Positions 1-8,525 of a DNA stretch of 51,284 nt are shown here, in pieces; position 1 is the stretch's first letter; each line of letters opens with the position of its first letter. A model generated the notes under the pieces. That model worked only from the letters and a program-made list of their open reading frames with translations. It was not told where the DNA came from and made no database searches. The stretch lies in contig CAZLJF010000010.1 in the NCBI GenBank assembly GCA_964559845.1, positions 1 through 51,284 on the forward strand, read 5' to 3'. Both the position numbers and the translations under genes were made by a program. The DNA is from WSZY01 sp964559845. GTDB taxonomy: Bacteria > Pseudomonadota > Zetaproteobacteria > Mariprofundales > Mariprofundaceae.

Positions 1-57
1 CCACCTGCCTCTTGCTAAGATCTGTGTGAAAATGAATTATTCAGGGGCAACTAATGT

Positions 58-73
58 AGTGACAACGCTCACA
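58..73. promoter_or_regulatory. CRP-like half-palindrome upstream of the first gene
   Basis: AGTGA, six bases, then TCACA: this matches nine of the ten conserved positions of the Escherichia coli CRP consensus TGTGA-N6-TCACA. It lies about 100 bp upstream of a gene whose product has a cyclic-nucleotide-binding fold. A second inverted repeat (gcgaact at 83-89 and agttcgc at 98-104) follows. Regulation by a Crp-family protein is inferred. The spacing is right, but a single site of this length can occur by chance. Confidence 0.3.
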
Positions 74-176
74 GATTGACGGGCGAACTGTCGCCATAGT
101 TCGCACCAACGTCATTGATGATGCACACTTATGTGAAGTCGATGTTCGTTAAAGTTTGAAGTTTTGGGGGTAAACC

Positions 177-740
177 ATGGCAGTTGATATGACCTGGCTG
201 GAAACCAATACATTATATACCACGCTTTCCGCAAACGAGAAGAAGGCGCTGTCACCTTTAACAGAGTTAACCTTCGCGAAAGGTGACACCATTCTCTCCC
301 ATGGTGATGAGGGTGGCGCACTCTATATCATCAAGTCTGGCAAGGTGAGCGTGCAGGACTACAATCGCTATGAAGGGCGTATCTCTTTTGTAACGCTTAA
401 AGAGGGTGATCTGGTCGGTGAACTCTCTTTCCTCAATGATCGTCGCGTATCAGCTGATGTGAAGGCTGAAGAGGATTGTGTGCTTTACAGGCTGAAGAGA
501 GAGGATATGAGCAGGCTGATGAAGGAGCATCCGGGACTTGCGTTTACCATTATGAATACGATTGTGAATCATGAAGCGAAACTGCTTACGAATATGAGAC
601 GTGAGCTCGTGCCGATGCTTCGCAAGTTCAAGGAGAAGGCGAACAAGCTGCCGCTGGCCGTTAAGCTGATCCCGGTAGTTTTTACCCTGATCTATGTCTC
701 GGCATTTATCTATATCAGCTATAAAGATTTCTCCTATTAA
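177..740 (+). CDS. Cyclic-nucleotide-binding domain protein with C-terminal membrane anchor
   Basis: A 187-residue protein. Residues 10-130 form a cNMP-binding (Crp N-terminal type) beta-roll, recognisable from GDTILSHGDEGGALYIIKSG and GDLVGELSFLNDRR; the latter is the phosphate-binding cassette, with G-E-L-S and an Arg. No helix-turn-helix follows. Instead a basic linker (about residues 140-158) leads to one hydrophobic helix (about 161-181), so the sensor domain is probably held on the cytoplasmic membrane face by its C-terminus. The ATG is preceded by GGGGG at good distance. The gene stands alone and is closed by a rho-independent terminator. The ligand (cAMP, cGMP or none) and the output are unknown. 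Confidence 0.85.
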   Translation: MAVDMTWLETNTLYTTLSANEKKALSPLTELTFAKGDTILSHGDEGGALYIIKSGKVSVQDYNRYEGRISFVTLKEGDLVGELSFLNDRRVSADVKAEEDCVLYRLKREDMSRLMKEHPGLAFTIMNTIVNHEAKLLTNMRRELVPMLRKFKEKANKLPLAVKLIPVVFTLIYVSAFIYISYKDFSY

Positions 741-768
741 GAATTAAGAAGCTATTGGAACCATGATA

Positions 769-803
769 AAAGGGCCCTGTTTTTACAGGGCCCTTTCTTT
801 TTT
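769..803 (+). terminator. Rho-independent terminator, probably bidirectional
   Basis: A perfect 12-bp stem (769-780 with 785-796) around a TTTT loop is followed by CTTTTTT on the plus strand. On the minus strand the stem is followed by TTTTA, so it may also end pycB transcripts arriving from 896. Confidence 0.9.
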
Positions 804-895
804 AGTCGGGGATCGATAATCCGTTCATTTTATTTTCAGTCAGTTTAAAGGGCTGCTGAGTGATCCCGGAAGGATTGGTAAAGGCGGGTGCGCCC

Positions 896-2740
896 TTATC
901 CGATTTCGATCAGACACTCATCAGGATTGACATTGTCACCTTCGGAAACATGGATCGCTTTTACCGTACCCGATACAGGGGCATGAACCGGGTTTTCCAT
1001 CTTCATCGCTTCAACAGTGACAACCGTGTCACCAGCTTCAACGTGATCACCCTCGGAGACATTCACGGCAACAATCCTGCCCGGCATGGGCGAGGTGACA
1101 TCACTGTCCTTGCATGCTTTGGGGCGCTTGGATCCTTTGGAGGCCTTGCTGGCATCAATGCCTCGACCATCCAGTGTGGGGACGACCTCGGTCAGGGTTT
1201 CAACAAACACCTCTTCAAGCACATTGTCGACCTTGACAAAGTAGGGGCGAACTTCATCACTTGGATGGCCGGAACCCTCAATCTTGATATGGTACTCCTC
1301 ACCATGAATGGTGATATTGAACTCGGTCGGAGCCAGACCGGGGGCTGCGGCAGGCGCTGCGGCAGGTGCCTCATCCAGTGGTTCGGGCATGAACCGGCCT
1401 GATTCACGTTCCGCAAAGAACTCCAGAGCAATGGTCGGGAACATCGCATAGGAAAGCACATCTTCAACCGATTTGGCCTTGTCACCGACATCACGGGTTA
1501 GCTCATCGAGTTCATCCTGCAGCAGGTCTGCCGGACGCACAGTGATGGGCTCTTCATCACCCAGAGCCAGTTTCCGGACCTCTTCATTGATCTCCCCCAA
1601 AGCCTTGCCATACTTACCCTGCAGGTAGCCTTTGGTTTCGTTGGTAATGACCTTGTATTTTTTGCCGGAAACAACATTCAGCACCGCCTGGGTACCGACA
1701 ATCTGGCTGGTTGGCGTGACCAGTGGCGGGTAGCCGAAGTCTTCACGAACACGGGGGATTTCAGCCAGCACTTCGTCCATCTTGTCCAAAGCGCCCTGCT
1801 CTTTGAGCTGGTTGGCAAGGTTGGAGATCATGCCGCCGGGAATCTGGTTGGTCAGAACACGGGTATCGACACCTGTGACATCCGACTCAAAGCGGGCATA
1901 TTTCTTGCGCACCTCACGGAAATAGGCTGCAATCTCCTGCAGAAGCTCAAGATTCAGGCCGGTATCAAATTCACCGCCGGCAAATGCGGCAACCATCGCT
2001 TCAGTAGCAGGATGGCTGGTGCCACCCGATAGCGGACTGATAGCCGTGTCGATAATGTCACACCCTGCATGCACGGCTTCCCACTGCACCATCTCCGCCA
2101 CACCGGCTGTGGCATGGGAGTGGAGATGCAGCGGAATGGAGATCGCCTTTTTAAGTGCGCTGACCAACTCACGAGTTGCTATCGGTGTCAGCAGACCTGC
2201 CATATCCTTGATGGCCAGCGTGTCACAGCCCATATCTTCAAAGCCCCTGGCCAGATCGATAAAGTGCTCCAATGTGTGAACAGGGCTGACGGTATAGCAG
2301 ATGGTACCTTCCGCATGTTTGCCGTTCGCCTTTACCTGAGCAATGGCAGTGCGCACATTACGCAGATCATTCATGGCATCGAAGGTACGGAAAACATCGA
2401 CGCCGTTGGCGGCTGCCATATCAACAAACTTCCTGACAATATCATCTGCATAGTGGCGGTAACCGAGCAGGTTCTGACCACGCAGCAACATCTGGATCGG
2501 CGTGTTTGGCAGGGCCTTTTTCAGTTCACGCAGACGAACCCATGGCCCCTCTTTCAGGTAACGCAGGCAGGTATCAAAGGTGGCGCCACCCCAGGCCTCA
2601 ATGGACCAGAAACCAACCTGATCAAGCTTTTCGCAGATCGGCAGCATATCATCCAGACGCATACGGGTTGCGAGCAGTGATTGGTGGCCATCGCGCAGAG
2701 CCAGTTCAGTAATGGCTAGTTTTTTCTTTGCGTTCGTCAT
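896..2740 (-). CDS. pycB: Pyruvate carboxylase subunit B / oxaloacetate decarboxylase alpha-type carboxyltransferase
   Basis: A 614-residue biotin-dependent carboxyltransferase. The N-terminal HMGL-like TIM barrel (about 1-280) carries TELALRDGHQSL, the metal/lysine motif AIKDMAG and the metal-binding HLHSH. A conserved carboxylase domain (about 290-460) follows, then an Ala/Pro-rich linker and a biotinyl domain with EAMKM (biotin on Lys580). Family members either transfer CO2 to pyruvate (PycB) or decarboxylate oxaloacetate (OadA). No oadB or oadG is present, and a biotin carboxylase gene lies directly upstream, so a two-subunit pyruvate carboxylase making oxaloacetate is the better reading. 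AAAGGA lies 8 nt before the ATG. The gene is separated from pycA by a cluster of hairpins. Confidence 0.9.
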   Translation of the reverse strand: MTNAKKKLAITELALRDGHQSLLATRMRLDDMLPICEKLDQVGFWSIEAWGGATFDTCLRYLKEGPWVRLRELKKALPNTPIQMLLRGQNLLGYRHYADDIVRKFVDMAAANGVDVFRTFDAMNDLRNVRTAIAQVKANGKHAEGTICYTVSPVHTLEHFIDLARGFEDMGCDTLAIKDMAGLLTPIATRELVSALKKAISIPLHLHSHATAGVAEMVQWEAVHAGCDIIDTAISPLSGGTSHPATEAMVAAFAGGEFDTGLNLELLQEIAAYFREVRKKYARFESDVTGVDTRVLTNQIPGGMISNLANQLKEQGALDKMDEVLAEIPRVREDFGYPPLVTPTSQIVGTQAVLNVVSGKKYKVITNETKGYLQGKYGKALGEINEEVRKLALGDEEPITVRPADLLQDELDELTRDVGDKAKSVEDVLSYAMFPTIALEFFAERESGRFMPEPLDEAPAAAPAAAPGLAPTEFNITIHGEEYHIKIEGSGHPSDEVRPYFVKVDNVLEEVFVETLTEVVPTLDGRGIDASKASKGSKRPKACKDSDVTSPMPGRIVAVNVSEGDHVEAGDTVVTVEAMKMENPVHAPVSGTVKAIHVSEGDNVNPDECLIEIG

Positions 2741-2754
2741 GTCGTAAGTCCTTT

Positions 2755-2867
2755 AACAAGTGCGCTTGTTTTGGCACATGGATGTGCCAACGGCATGCTT
2801 GCCGTGAGTGTGCATAAAACCATGTTTTGTGCACACGAGAGAGGAAAACAACAGGATGTTGTTTTCC
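2755..2867. other. Five consecutive hairpins in the pycA-pycB spacer
   Basis: Five inverted repeats follow one another almost without gaps. H1 is 2755-2770 (6-bp stem). H2 is 2771-2790 (9 bp). H3 is 2791-2804 (5 bp). H4 is 2808-2836 (13 bp with one mismatch or wobble). H5 is 2843-2867 (11 perfect bp, GGA loop). None has a U-run after it on the minus strand, so they do not look like classical terminators. H1 abuts the pycB ribosome-binding site (2749-2754). They would form in a pycA-pycB transcript and could set mRNA stability or the ratio of the two subunits; that role is inferred. Confidence 0.75.
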
Positions 2868-2879
2868 GTACCCACACAA

Positions 2880-4298
2880 TCACAGGCCTGCGTGAACAGC
2901 AATGGCCACGGCAACGGCCGCGGCAATATCTTCACGCGCTTCAAATGGCTTGTAATCGAGCAGTTCCGGATACTGTTCCATGAAACCGGTATTAAACTGG
3001 CCACCAAGAAACACATCCGACTGTGCAATATTGCGATAAAAGGGTAGCGTGGTTTTAACACCACGAATATCATACTCCTTCAACGCCCGTTGGGAGCGGG
3101 TCACTGCATGTTCCCATGTCGGCCCCCAGACTGTCAGTTTGGCGCACATGGAGTCATAGTGTGGCGGAATTTCATAGCCTGCAGAGACACAGCCATCCAC
3201 ACGCACACCCGGCCCACCGGGGGAGTAGTAGCGGGTGATGCGGCCTGGTGTCGGGAAGAAGCCGTTCTGGGGATCTTCAGCATTGATCCGGAACTCAATG
3301 GCATGGCCTTTAAAGCTGATATCCTGCTGAGTAAATGACAGTTTCTCGCCGGCAGCAATGCGAATCTGCTGGGATACGATATCCACGCCGGTAATTGCTT
3401 CGGTAATGGTATGTTCAACCTGCAGGCGGGTATTCATCTCCATGAAATAGAAATCGTGGTTTCTGTCAACCAGGAACTCGACGGTTCCGGCATTGACATA
3501 GTTCACAGCTTTGGCTGCCTGGACGGCAACTGCTCCCATACGTTGACGCAGTTCATCCGAGATGTAATTCGACGGGGCAATCTCAATCAGTTTCTGGTTG
3601 CGGCGTTGAATGGAGCAGTCACGCTCGAACAGGTGTACAACATTGCCATGTGAGTCAGCCAGTATCTGAAACTCGATATGTCTTGGCTCGACAATGCACT
3701 TTTCCATGAAGAGTTCATCGTTGCCAAAGGCGGCCATCGCTTCCCGCTGCGTCATATCATAGTTTTCAATGACCTCTTCATCGTTGTCGCACCGGCGAAT
3801 GCCGCGACCGCCGCCGCCGGCTGCAGCTTTGAGCATCACCGGATAGCCCATCTCCCTGGCTACCCGGAGCGCTTCGTCTGAACTGGTTAAAGAGGACTCG
3901 GTTCCCGGGATGCAGGGAACGCCTGCTGCCAGCATGGCGGTACGGGCGGATGTTTTGCTCCCCATATTGGCAATGGCTTCGGCAGAGGGGCCGATATAGG
4001 TGATGCCGGCATTGACTACTGCCTTTGCAAAATCAGGATTTTCTGAAAGAAAGCCGTAACCGGGATGAATCGCATCGCACTTCATCTTAAGTGCAATATC
4101 GACAATCCGGTGAATGTTCAGATAACTTTTGACCGGATCGGGGCCGATAAGGACAGCCTGATCGGCCTTTTTCACATGCAGTGCATGGCTGTCCGGTTCT
4201 GAATAGACAGCCACGGATTCGATACCCAGTTCATTACAGGCACGGATGATGCGGATCGCACACTCACCACGGTTGGCAACCAGAATGCGTTTAAACAA
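2880..4298 (-). CDS. pycA: Pyruvate carboxylase subunit A (biotin carboxylase)
   Basis: A 472-residue ATP-grasp biotin carboxylase. It starts LFKRILVANRGECAIRI as the family does, has the glycine-rich ATP loop KAAAGGGGRGIR, and contains the MEMNTRLQVEHTITE catalytic stretch. I place the start at a TTG (4298): it is 8 nt downstream of a perfect AAGGAGG (4307-4313) and gives the usual family N-terminus. An in-frame ATG at 4379 would add 27 atypical residues without a ribosome-binding site. Paired with pycB it would carboxylate the biotin carried on that subunit. AccC of fatty-acid synthesis is a close relative, but the neighbour argues for pyruvate carboxylase. Confidence 0.88.
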   Translation of the reverse strand: MFKRILVANRGECAIRIIRACNELGIESVAVYSEPDSHALHVKKADQAVLIGPDPVKSYLNIHRIVDIALKMKCDAIHPGYGFLSENPDFAKAVVNAGITYIGPSAEAIANMGSKTSARTAMLAAGVPCIPGTESSLTSSDEALRVAREMGYPVMLKAAAGGGGRGIRRCDNDEEVIENYDMTQREAMAAFGNDELFMEKCIVEPRHIEFQILADSHGNVVHLFERDCSIQRRNQKLIEIAPSNYISDELRQRMGAVAVQAAKAVNYVNAGTVEFLVDRNHDFYFMEMNTRLQVEHTITEAITGVDIVSQQIRIAAGEKLSFTQQDISFKGHAIEFRINAEDPQNGFFPTPGRITRYYSPGGPGVRVDGCVSAGYEIPPHYDSMCAKLTVWGPTWEHAVTRSQRALKEYDIRGVKTTLPFYRNIAQSDVFLGGQFNTGFMEQYPELLDYKPFEAREDIAAAVAVAIAVHAGL

Positions 4299-4306
4299 GT
4301 CTAAGG

Positions 4307-4313
4307 CCTCCTT
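4307..4313 (-). promoter_or_regulatory. Shine-Dalgarno AAGGAGG deciding a TTG start for pycA
   Basis: Full anti-16S complement located 8 nt before the TTG at 4298. No in-frame ATG or GTG has comparable support. Confidence 0.85.
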
Positions 4314-4380
4314 TATAGGCAGTGCTGATTCATCAGTGCTGCCGCATGACCCATGGGCGGGTCGCCAAATCATGCACACA

Positions 4381-4426
4381 GTGCCTGATTTTGTGAGCCA
4401 AAGCGAAACCGCGCTTTTGCTTTGGC
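4381..4426 (+). repeat. Conserved lead plus covarying hairpin, copy 1
   Basis: GTGCCTGATTTTGTGAG (4381-4397) runs into a 12-bp stem (4397-4408 with 4415-4426, one G-T pair) with a six-base loop. A second copy at 47443 has the same lead with one change and the same stem and loop lengths, but several stem pairs are replaced by other complementary pairs. Both copies lie upstream of a minus-strand gene (here about 80 nt before the pycA start), in the antisense orientation as written. Nature unknown; see findings. Confidence 0.7.
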
Positions 4427-4635
4427 GTTCTTCTTTTTAAAGAGGCTGGATGATACCCAAAAGCAGCCCGTCGGACAAATCCGGCAATAGCTGTTTAGGG
4501 AGATGCTGAATCATTGCATTCGTGCAATCTTCAGCTACGCAAATCCAAAAGCATGACAGTCCGCCATGAGGAGAGCTTTCCATGGTCTGTATGGAAGTGC
4601 GGAACAGATCAGCACTTCCTTGGCAGACAAATAAA
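4427..4635. other. Noncoding hairpin-rich stretch between pycA and fba
   Basis: No plausible gene was seen. It holds a compound hairpin at 4505-4535 (gctgaa/ttcagc enclosing attgca/tgcaat on a TTCG tetraloop) and a longer one at 4585-4628 (gtctg/cagac enclosing ggaagtgc/gcacttcc). With copy 1 of the repeat and the fba terminator it fills the 386-bp gap from 4299 to 4684. A promoter for pycA must lie here, but none is convincing by eye. Confidence 0.6.
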
Positions 4636-4660
4636 AAAGGCGGGCACATGGCCCGCCTTT
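4629..4660 (-). terminator. Rho-independent terminator of fba
   Basis: A perfect 10-bp GC-rich stem (4636-4645 with 4651-4660, loop of five) is followed on the minus strand by a T-rich run (4638 down to 4629). It sits 24 nt past the fba stop. Confidence 0.92.
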
Positions 4661-4684
4661 GAAGGAGGTCGAAGTTGCTACTTC

Positions 4685-5722
4685 CTATTTGTAGAAGTCG
4701 ACCATGACTTCCAGACGTTTTGGTGTGATCTTGGAAGCATTGCCGGCCGCACCGAACGCTTCGTAGCGCGCCTTGCAGATTTCCTTCATGGCTTCGGTTG
4801 AAGCCTTCAGGAATTTGCGTGGGTCGAAGTTGGCCTTGTTCTCAACCAGGAACTTGCGAACCGCGCCGGTAGATGCCATGCGCAGATCAGTATCGATGTT
4901 GACCTTGCGTACACCGTTCTTGATGCCTTCCACAATCTCTTCAACCGGTACGCCATAGGTTTCGCCCATGTCGCCGCCATATTCATTAATGGTTTTCAGC
5001 CAGTCCTGCGGAACAGAGGAGGAGCCGTGCATCACCAGATGCGTATTCGGCAGTTTGGCGTGAATCTCCTTGATACGGTCAATACGCAGGACTGCACCTG
5101 TTGGCGGCTTGGTGAACTTGTAGGCACCGTGGGAGGTGCCGATCGCAATGGCCAGTGCATCCACGCCGGTCTGTTCAACAAAGTCGGCCGCTTCATCCGG
5201 GTCGGTCAGCAGTTGATCCATATCCAGCTTGCCTTCGGCGCCGTGGCCGTCTTCCTCACCCATCATGCCGGTTTCCAGAGAACCGAGGCAGCCCAGCTCA
5301 CCTTCGACGGAAACGCCGCCGGCATGCGCCATGTCGCACACGGTTTTGGTCACTTCCACGTTGTACTCGTAAGAAGAGGGGGTCTTGGCATCGGCCATCA
5401 GCGAGCCATCCATCATCACTGATGAGAAGCCGGACTGGATAGAGCGCAGGCATACTGCAGGCTCGGAACCGTGATCCTGATGCATGACCACAGGGATATG
5501 CGGATACTGCTCAATGGCAGCGGAGATCAGGTGACGCAGGAAGGCTTCGCCTGCATAGTTGCGCGCACCGGCGGACCCCTGCATGATGACCGGTGAATCG
5601 GTCTCATCAGCGGCCTGCATGATGGCATGTACCTGCTCCATATTGTTTACATTGAATGCCGGCATGCCGTAGCTGTTTTCAGCTGCGTGATCCAGCAGTT
5701 GTCGCATTGAAATGAGTGCCAT
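4685..5722 (-). CDS. fba: Class II fructose-bisphosphate aldolase
   Basis: A 345-residue zinc-dependent aldolase. MHQDHGSEP has the catalytic Asp and the first zinc His, EGELGCLG is the family signature, and later metal and phosphate-binding motifs are GTSHGAYK, VMHGSSSVP and VNIDTDLR. It interconverts fructose-1,6-bisphosphate with dihydroxyacetone phosphate and glyceraldehyde-3-phosphate, and relatives of this subtype also handle sedoheptulose-1,7-bisphosphate in the Calvin cycle. AAGGAGG lies 5 nt before the ATG. It is the last gene of the tkt-gap-pgk-pyk-fba run and ends at a strong terminator. Confidence 0.95.
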   Translation of the reverse strand: MALISMRQLLDHAAENSYGMPAFNVNNMEQVHAIMQAADETDSPVIMQGSAGARNYAGEAFLRHLISAAIEQYPHIPVVMHQDHGSEPAVCLRSIQSGFSSVMMDGSLMADAKTPSSYEYNVEVTKTVCDMAHAGGVSVEGELGCLGSLETGMMGEEDGHGAEGKLDMDQLLTDPDEAADFVEQTGVDALAIAIGTSHGAYKFTKPPTGAVLRIDRIKEIHAKLPNTHLVMHGSSSVPQDWLKTINEYGGDMGETYGVPVEEIVEGIKNGVRKVNIDTDLRMASTGAVRKFLVENKANFDPRKFLKASTEAMKEICKARYEAFGAAGNASKITPKRLEVMVDFYK

Positions 5723-5799
5723 TTCTTCCTCCTTGATATTCTTTGTAAATCTATTCTACGCACAATAGTGACGGCATGAAGTCGTCTGTGCAATCAACC

Positions 5800-7254
5800 T
5801 TAATCTTCAACCTCAACGACTTTCATCGTGTTGGTAGCACCAGCCTTGCCCATTGGCGTGCCGAGTGTCATGACGATCAGGTCGCCAGCCTCAACAATCC
5901 CATCCTTTTTCATCATTGCAACGACTTCACGTGTTGCGCGCGGCGCATCGGTATCTGATGTGTATGTGTTGCCAATTATCTTGGGTATGACATTACGAAA
6001 CAGGGAGACACGACCAAGCGTATTCTTTTCCGGTGTCAGTGCGTAGATCGGCACATCACCAAGGTGACGGGACATGTAAAGCGTGGTGTTTCCGCTCTGT
6101 GTAAATGCAGCAATCGCCTTGATCGGCATCATATGTGCCGTTTCCATCGCCTGGCGGGCAATACATTCATCCACAGAATGGGGTGGGAAACGCGGGTCAC
6201 GTGTTGAAGAGGAGGGCAGTACCTTCTGCTTCTCGGTCTCTATACAGGTACGATGCATGGCCTGCACTGCTTCAATCGGATATTTACCGGCAGCCGATTC
6301 GCCCGAAAGCATCACCGCATCGGTGCCATCAAGCACGGCATTGGCGACGTCATTGACTTCTGCACGTGTCGGAATCGGATTTTCACACATTGATTCCATC
6401 ATCTGTGTGGCAACGATCACAGGGCAGTTATACTTGGGCGCCATACGCAGCATACGTTTCTGCACCGGTGGCACGGCAGCATCGCCGATTTCAACACCCA
6501 GGTCACCACGTGCAACCATGATGGCATCGGATGCCTCCATGATCGACTTCAGGTTTTCAGGCTCTACGGCTTCAGCACGCTCAACCTTGGCAACCAGGCC
6601 GGCATGGCTGCCTTCGGCTTCAACCAAGGTGCGGGCGTACTCCATATCTGCACCGTGACGAGGAAAGGAGATGGCAATATAGTCCACACCAATCGCACAG
6701 GCTGTTTTGATGTCTTCCTTGTCCTTCTCGGTCAGAGCTGCAGCCGAGAGACCGCCACCGGCACGGTTGATCCCCTTGTTGTTGGACAGCTCACCACCGA
6801 TCACCACGGTACAGTGGATCTCCGATCCTTTAATCTCATCAACATCCATGACAATCAGGCCGTCATTCAGCAGCAGACGTGCACCAGGCTCAACATCACC
6901 AACCAGCTCCTTGTAGGTCAGGCCTACGCGTTCATCATCGCCGGCATCCAGATCGAGAGCGGCGTCGATAATGTACTTCTGTCCCGGTTTGAGAAACGTC
7001 TTGCCGGTTTTGTATTTGCCGATACGGATTTTAGGACCCTGCATATCAGCAAGGATACCAACAACCACACCGTGCTTTTTGGCAGCGGCACGTACATTTT
7101 CGGCACGTTGCCTGTGCTCTTCGGGTGTGCCGTGGGAGAAGTTCAGGCGTACAACATTGACGCCTGCGCCGATCAACTGGTCCAGCACCTCGGGTGATTC
7201 CGAGGCGGGGCCAATCGTGGCTACAATTTTGGTTCTGCGAATAGGAGTAGCCAC
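5800..7254 (-). CDS. pyk: Pyruvate kinase
   Basis: A 484-residue pyruvate kinase. It shows RRTKIVATIGPAS at the N-terminus, MVARGDLGVEI (Mg and substrate site) and VIVATQMMESM, then the alpha/beta C-terminal domain. It converts phosphoenolpyruvate and ADP to pyruvate and ATP. The GTG start immediately follows the pgk TAA (TAA-GTG, zero spacing). No good ribosome-binding site is visible within pgk, so translation is probably coupled to pgk. Confidence 0.95.
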   Translation of the reverse strand: MATPIRRTKIVATIGPASESPEVLDQLIGAGVNVVRLNFSHGTPEEHRQRAENVRAAAKKHGVVVGILADMQGPKIRIGKYKTGKTFLKPGQKYIIDAALDLDAGDDERVGLTYKELVGDVEPGARLLLNDGLIVMDVDEIKGSEIHCTVVIGGELSNNKGINRAGGGLSAAALTEKDKEDIKTACAIGVDYIAISFPRHGADMEYARTLVEAEGSHAGLVAKVERAEAVEPENLKSIMEASDAIMVARGDLGVEIGDAAVPPVQKRMLRMAPKYNCPVIVATQMMESMCENPIPTRAEVNDVANAVLDGTDAVMLSGESAAGKYPIEAVQAMHRTCIETEKQKVLPSSSTRDPRFPPHSVDECIARQAMETAHMMPIKAIAAFTQSGNTTLYMSRHLGDVPIYALTPEKNTLGRVSLFRNVIPKIIGNTYTSDTDAPRATREVVAMMKKDGIVEAGDLIVMTLGTPMGKAGATNTMKVVEVED

Positions 7255-8433
7255 TTAAGCAGCACGCTCTTCAAGCATTGCGACGGCAGGCAGCTTCTTG
7301 CCTTCCAGGAACTCAAGGAAAGCACCACCACCGGTTGAGATGTAAGATATCCTGTCGGCAATATCATACTTATCAACCGCTGCCAGCGTGTCACCGCCGC
7401 CGGCAATGGAGAATGCATCAGACTCGGCAATTGCCAGGGAGATCGCCTTGGTGCCTTCGCCAAACTGATCAAACTCAAATACGCCAACAGGGCCGTTCCA
7501 GACGATGGTGCCGGCACTCTTGATGATTTCAGCCAGTGCAGCAGCCGAATCCGGACCGATATCGAAGATCATGTCGTCATCAAGCACTTCATCCGCACTC
7601 TTCAGTGTTGCTTCTGCAGTGGGTGAGAACTCCTTGGCACAAACCACATCAGTCGGCACAGGAATGTTGCCGCCGTTCGCCTCTGCGTCCGCAGTCAGCT
7701 TTTTGCAGGTATCAACAAGGTCGGCTTCATAGAGGGAGTTGCCGACAGGCTTGCCGGCAGCGGCAATGAAGGTGTTGGCAATACCGCCACCCACAACCAG
7801 CTGATCGACAACTGTGGAGAGTGATTCCAGCACAGTCAGCTTGGTGGAAACCTTGGAGCCACCGACAATAGCAACCATCGGACGTGCAGGATTGTCCAGA
7901 GCTTTACCGAGCGCCTCCAGCTCACCAGCCAGCAACGGGCCGGCACACGCTGTCGGAGCATAGATACCTGCGCCATGTGTTGATGCCTGAGCACGGTGGG
8001 CAGTGCCGAATGCATCCATTACATAGACGTCACAGAGTGCAGCATACTGTTTTGACAATGCTTCATCATTCTTCTTTTCGCCAACATTGAAGCGGACATT
8101 TTCCAGCAGCACAACCTCGCCATCACCAACTTCAACATCGGTTCCAAGGTAATCTTTAACCAGGCGTACATTCTGACCCAGCAGAGTGGACATGTGCGCG
8201 GCAACAGGAGCAAGCGAAAACTTCTCTTCCGGTTCGCCTTCGGTCGGGCGGCCCAGATGCGACATGATCATCACCCTGGCACCGGCTTTCAGACAGTGTT
8301 CAATGGTCGGCAGGGAGGCGCGGATACGCTTATCGCTCGAAACCTTGCCATCAGTGATCGGCACATTCAGATCCTGGCGGATCAGTACGCGTTTGTCGGC
8401 CAGATCAAGATCGGTCATTTTGATTACAGACAT
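7255..8433 (-). CDS. pgk: Phosphoglycerate kinase
   Basis: A 392-residue monomeric kinase. Signatures are LIRQDLNVPI (substrate-binding Arg and Asp), MSHLGRPTEG, AIVGGSKVSTK and the ATP-binding SIAGGGDTLAA near the C-terminus. It transfers phosphate between 1,3-bisphosphoglycerate and ADP, in either direction, serving glycolysis and the Calvin cycle. It lies between gap and pyk, and its stop codon touches the pyk GTG. Confidence 0.96.
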   Translation of the reverse strand: MSVIKMTDLDLADKRVLIRQDLNVPITDGKVSSDKRIRASLPTIEHCLKAGARVMIMSHLGRPTEGEPEEKFSLAPVAAHMSTLLGQNVRLVKDYLGTDVEVGDGEVVLLENVRFNVGEKKNDEALSKQYAALCDVYVMDAFGTAHRAQASTHGAGIYAPTACAGPLLAGELEALGKALDNPARPMVAIVGGSKVSTKLTVLESLSTVVDQLVVGGGIANTFIAAAGKPVGNSLYEADLVDTCKKLTADAEANGGNIPVPTDVVCAKEFSPTAEATLKSADEVLDDDMIFDIGPDSAAALAEIIKSAGTIVWNGPVGVFEFDQFGEGTKAISLAIAESDAFSIAGGGDTLAAVDKYDIADRISYISTGGGAFLEFLEGKKLPAVAMLEERAA

Positions 8434-8525
8434 TCTCTTACTCCTTCAACTTTACAAGAGGCCACATTTATCATGGTTTTATGATAAACAGATGACACCC
8501 GGTTTTACTTGCGTTGTTCATTCGA

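Noticed and set aside
896..2740. Naming the gene oxaloacetate decarboxylase alpha (oadA)
   Set aside because: The domain order fits both, but no oadB/oadG membrane subunits are adjacent while a biotin carboxylase gene is directly upstream. PycB is preferred.
2755..2867. Tandem hairpins as a CRISPR or REP array
   Set aside because: The stems differ in sequence and length and there are no equal spacers or repeated units.
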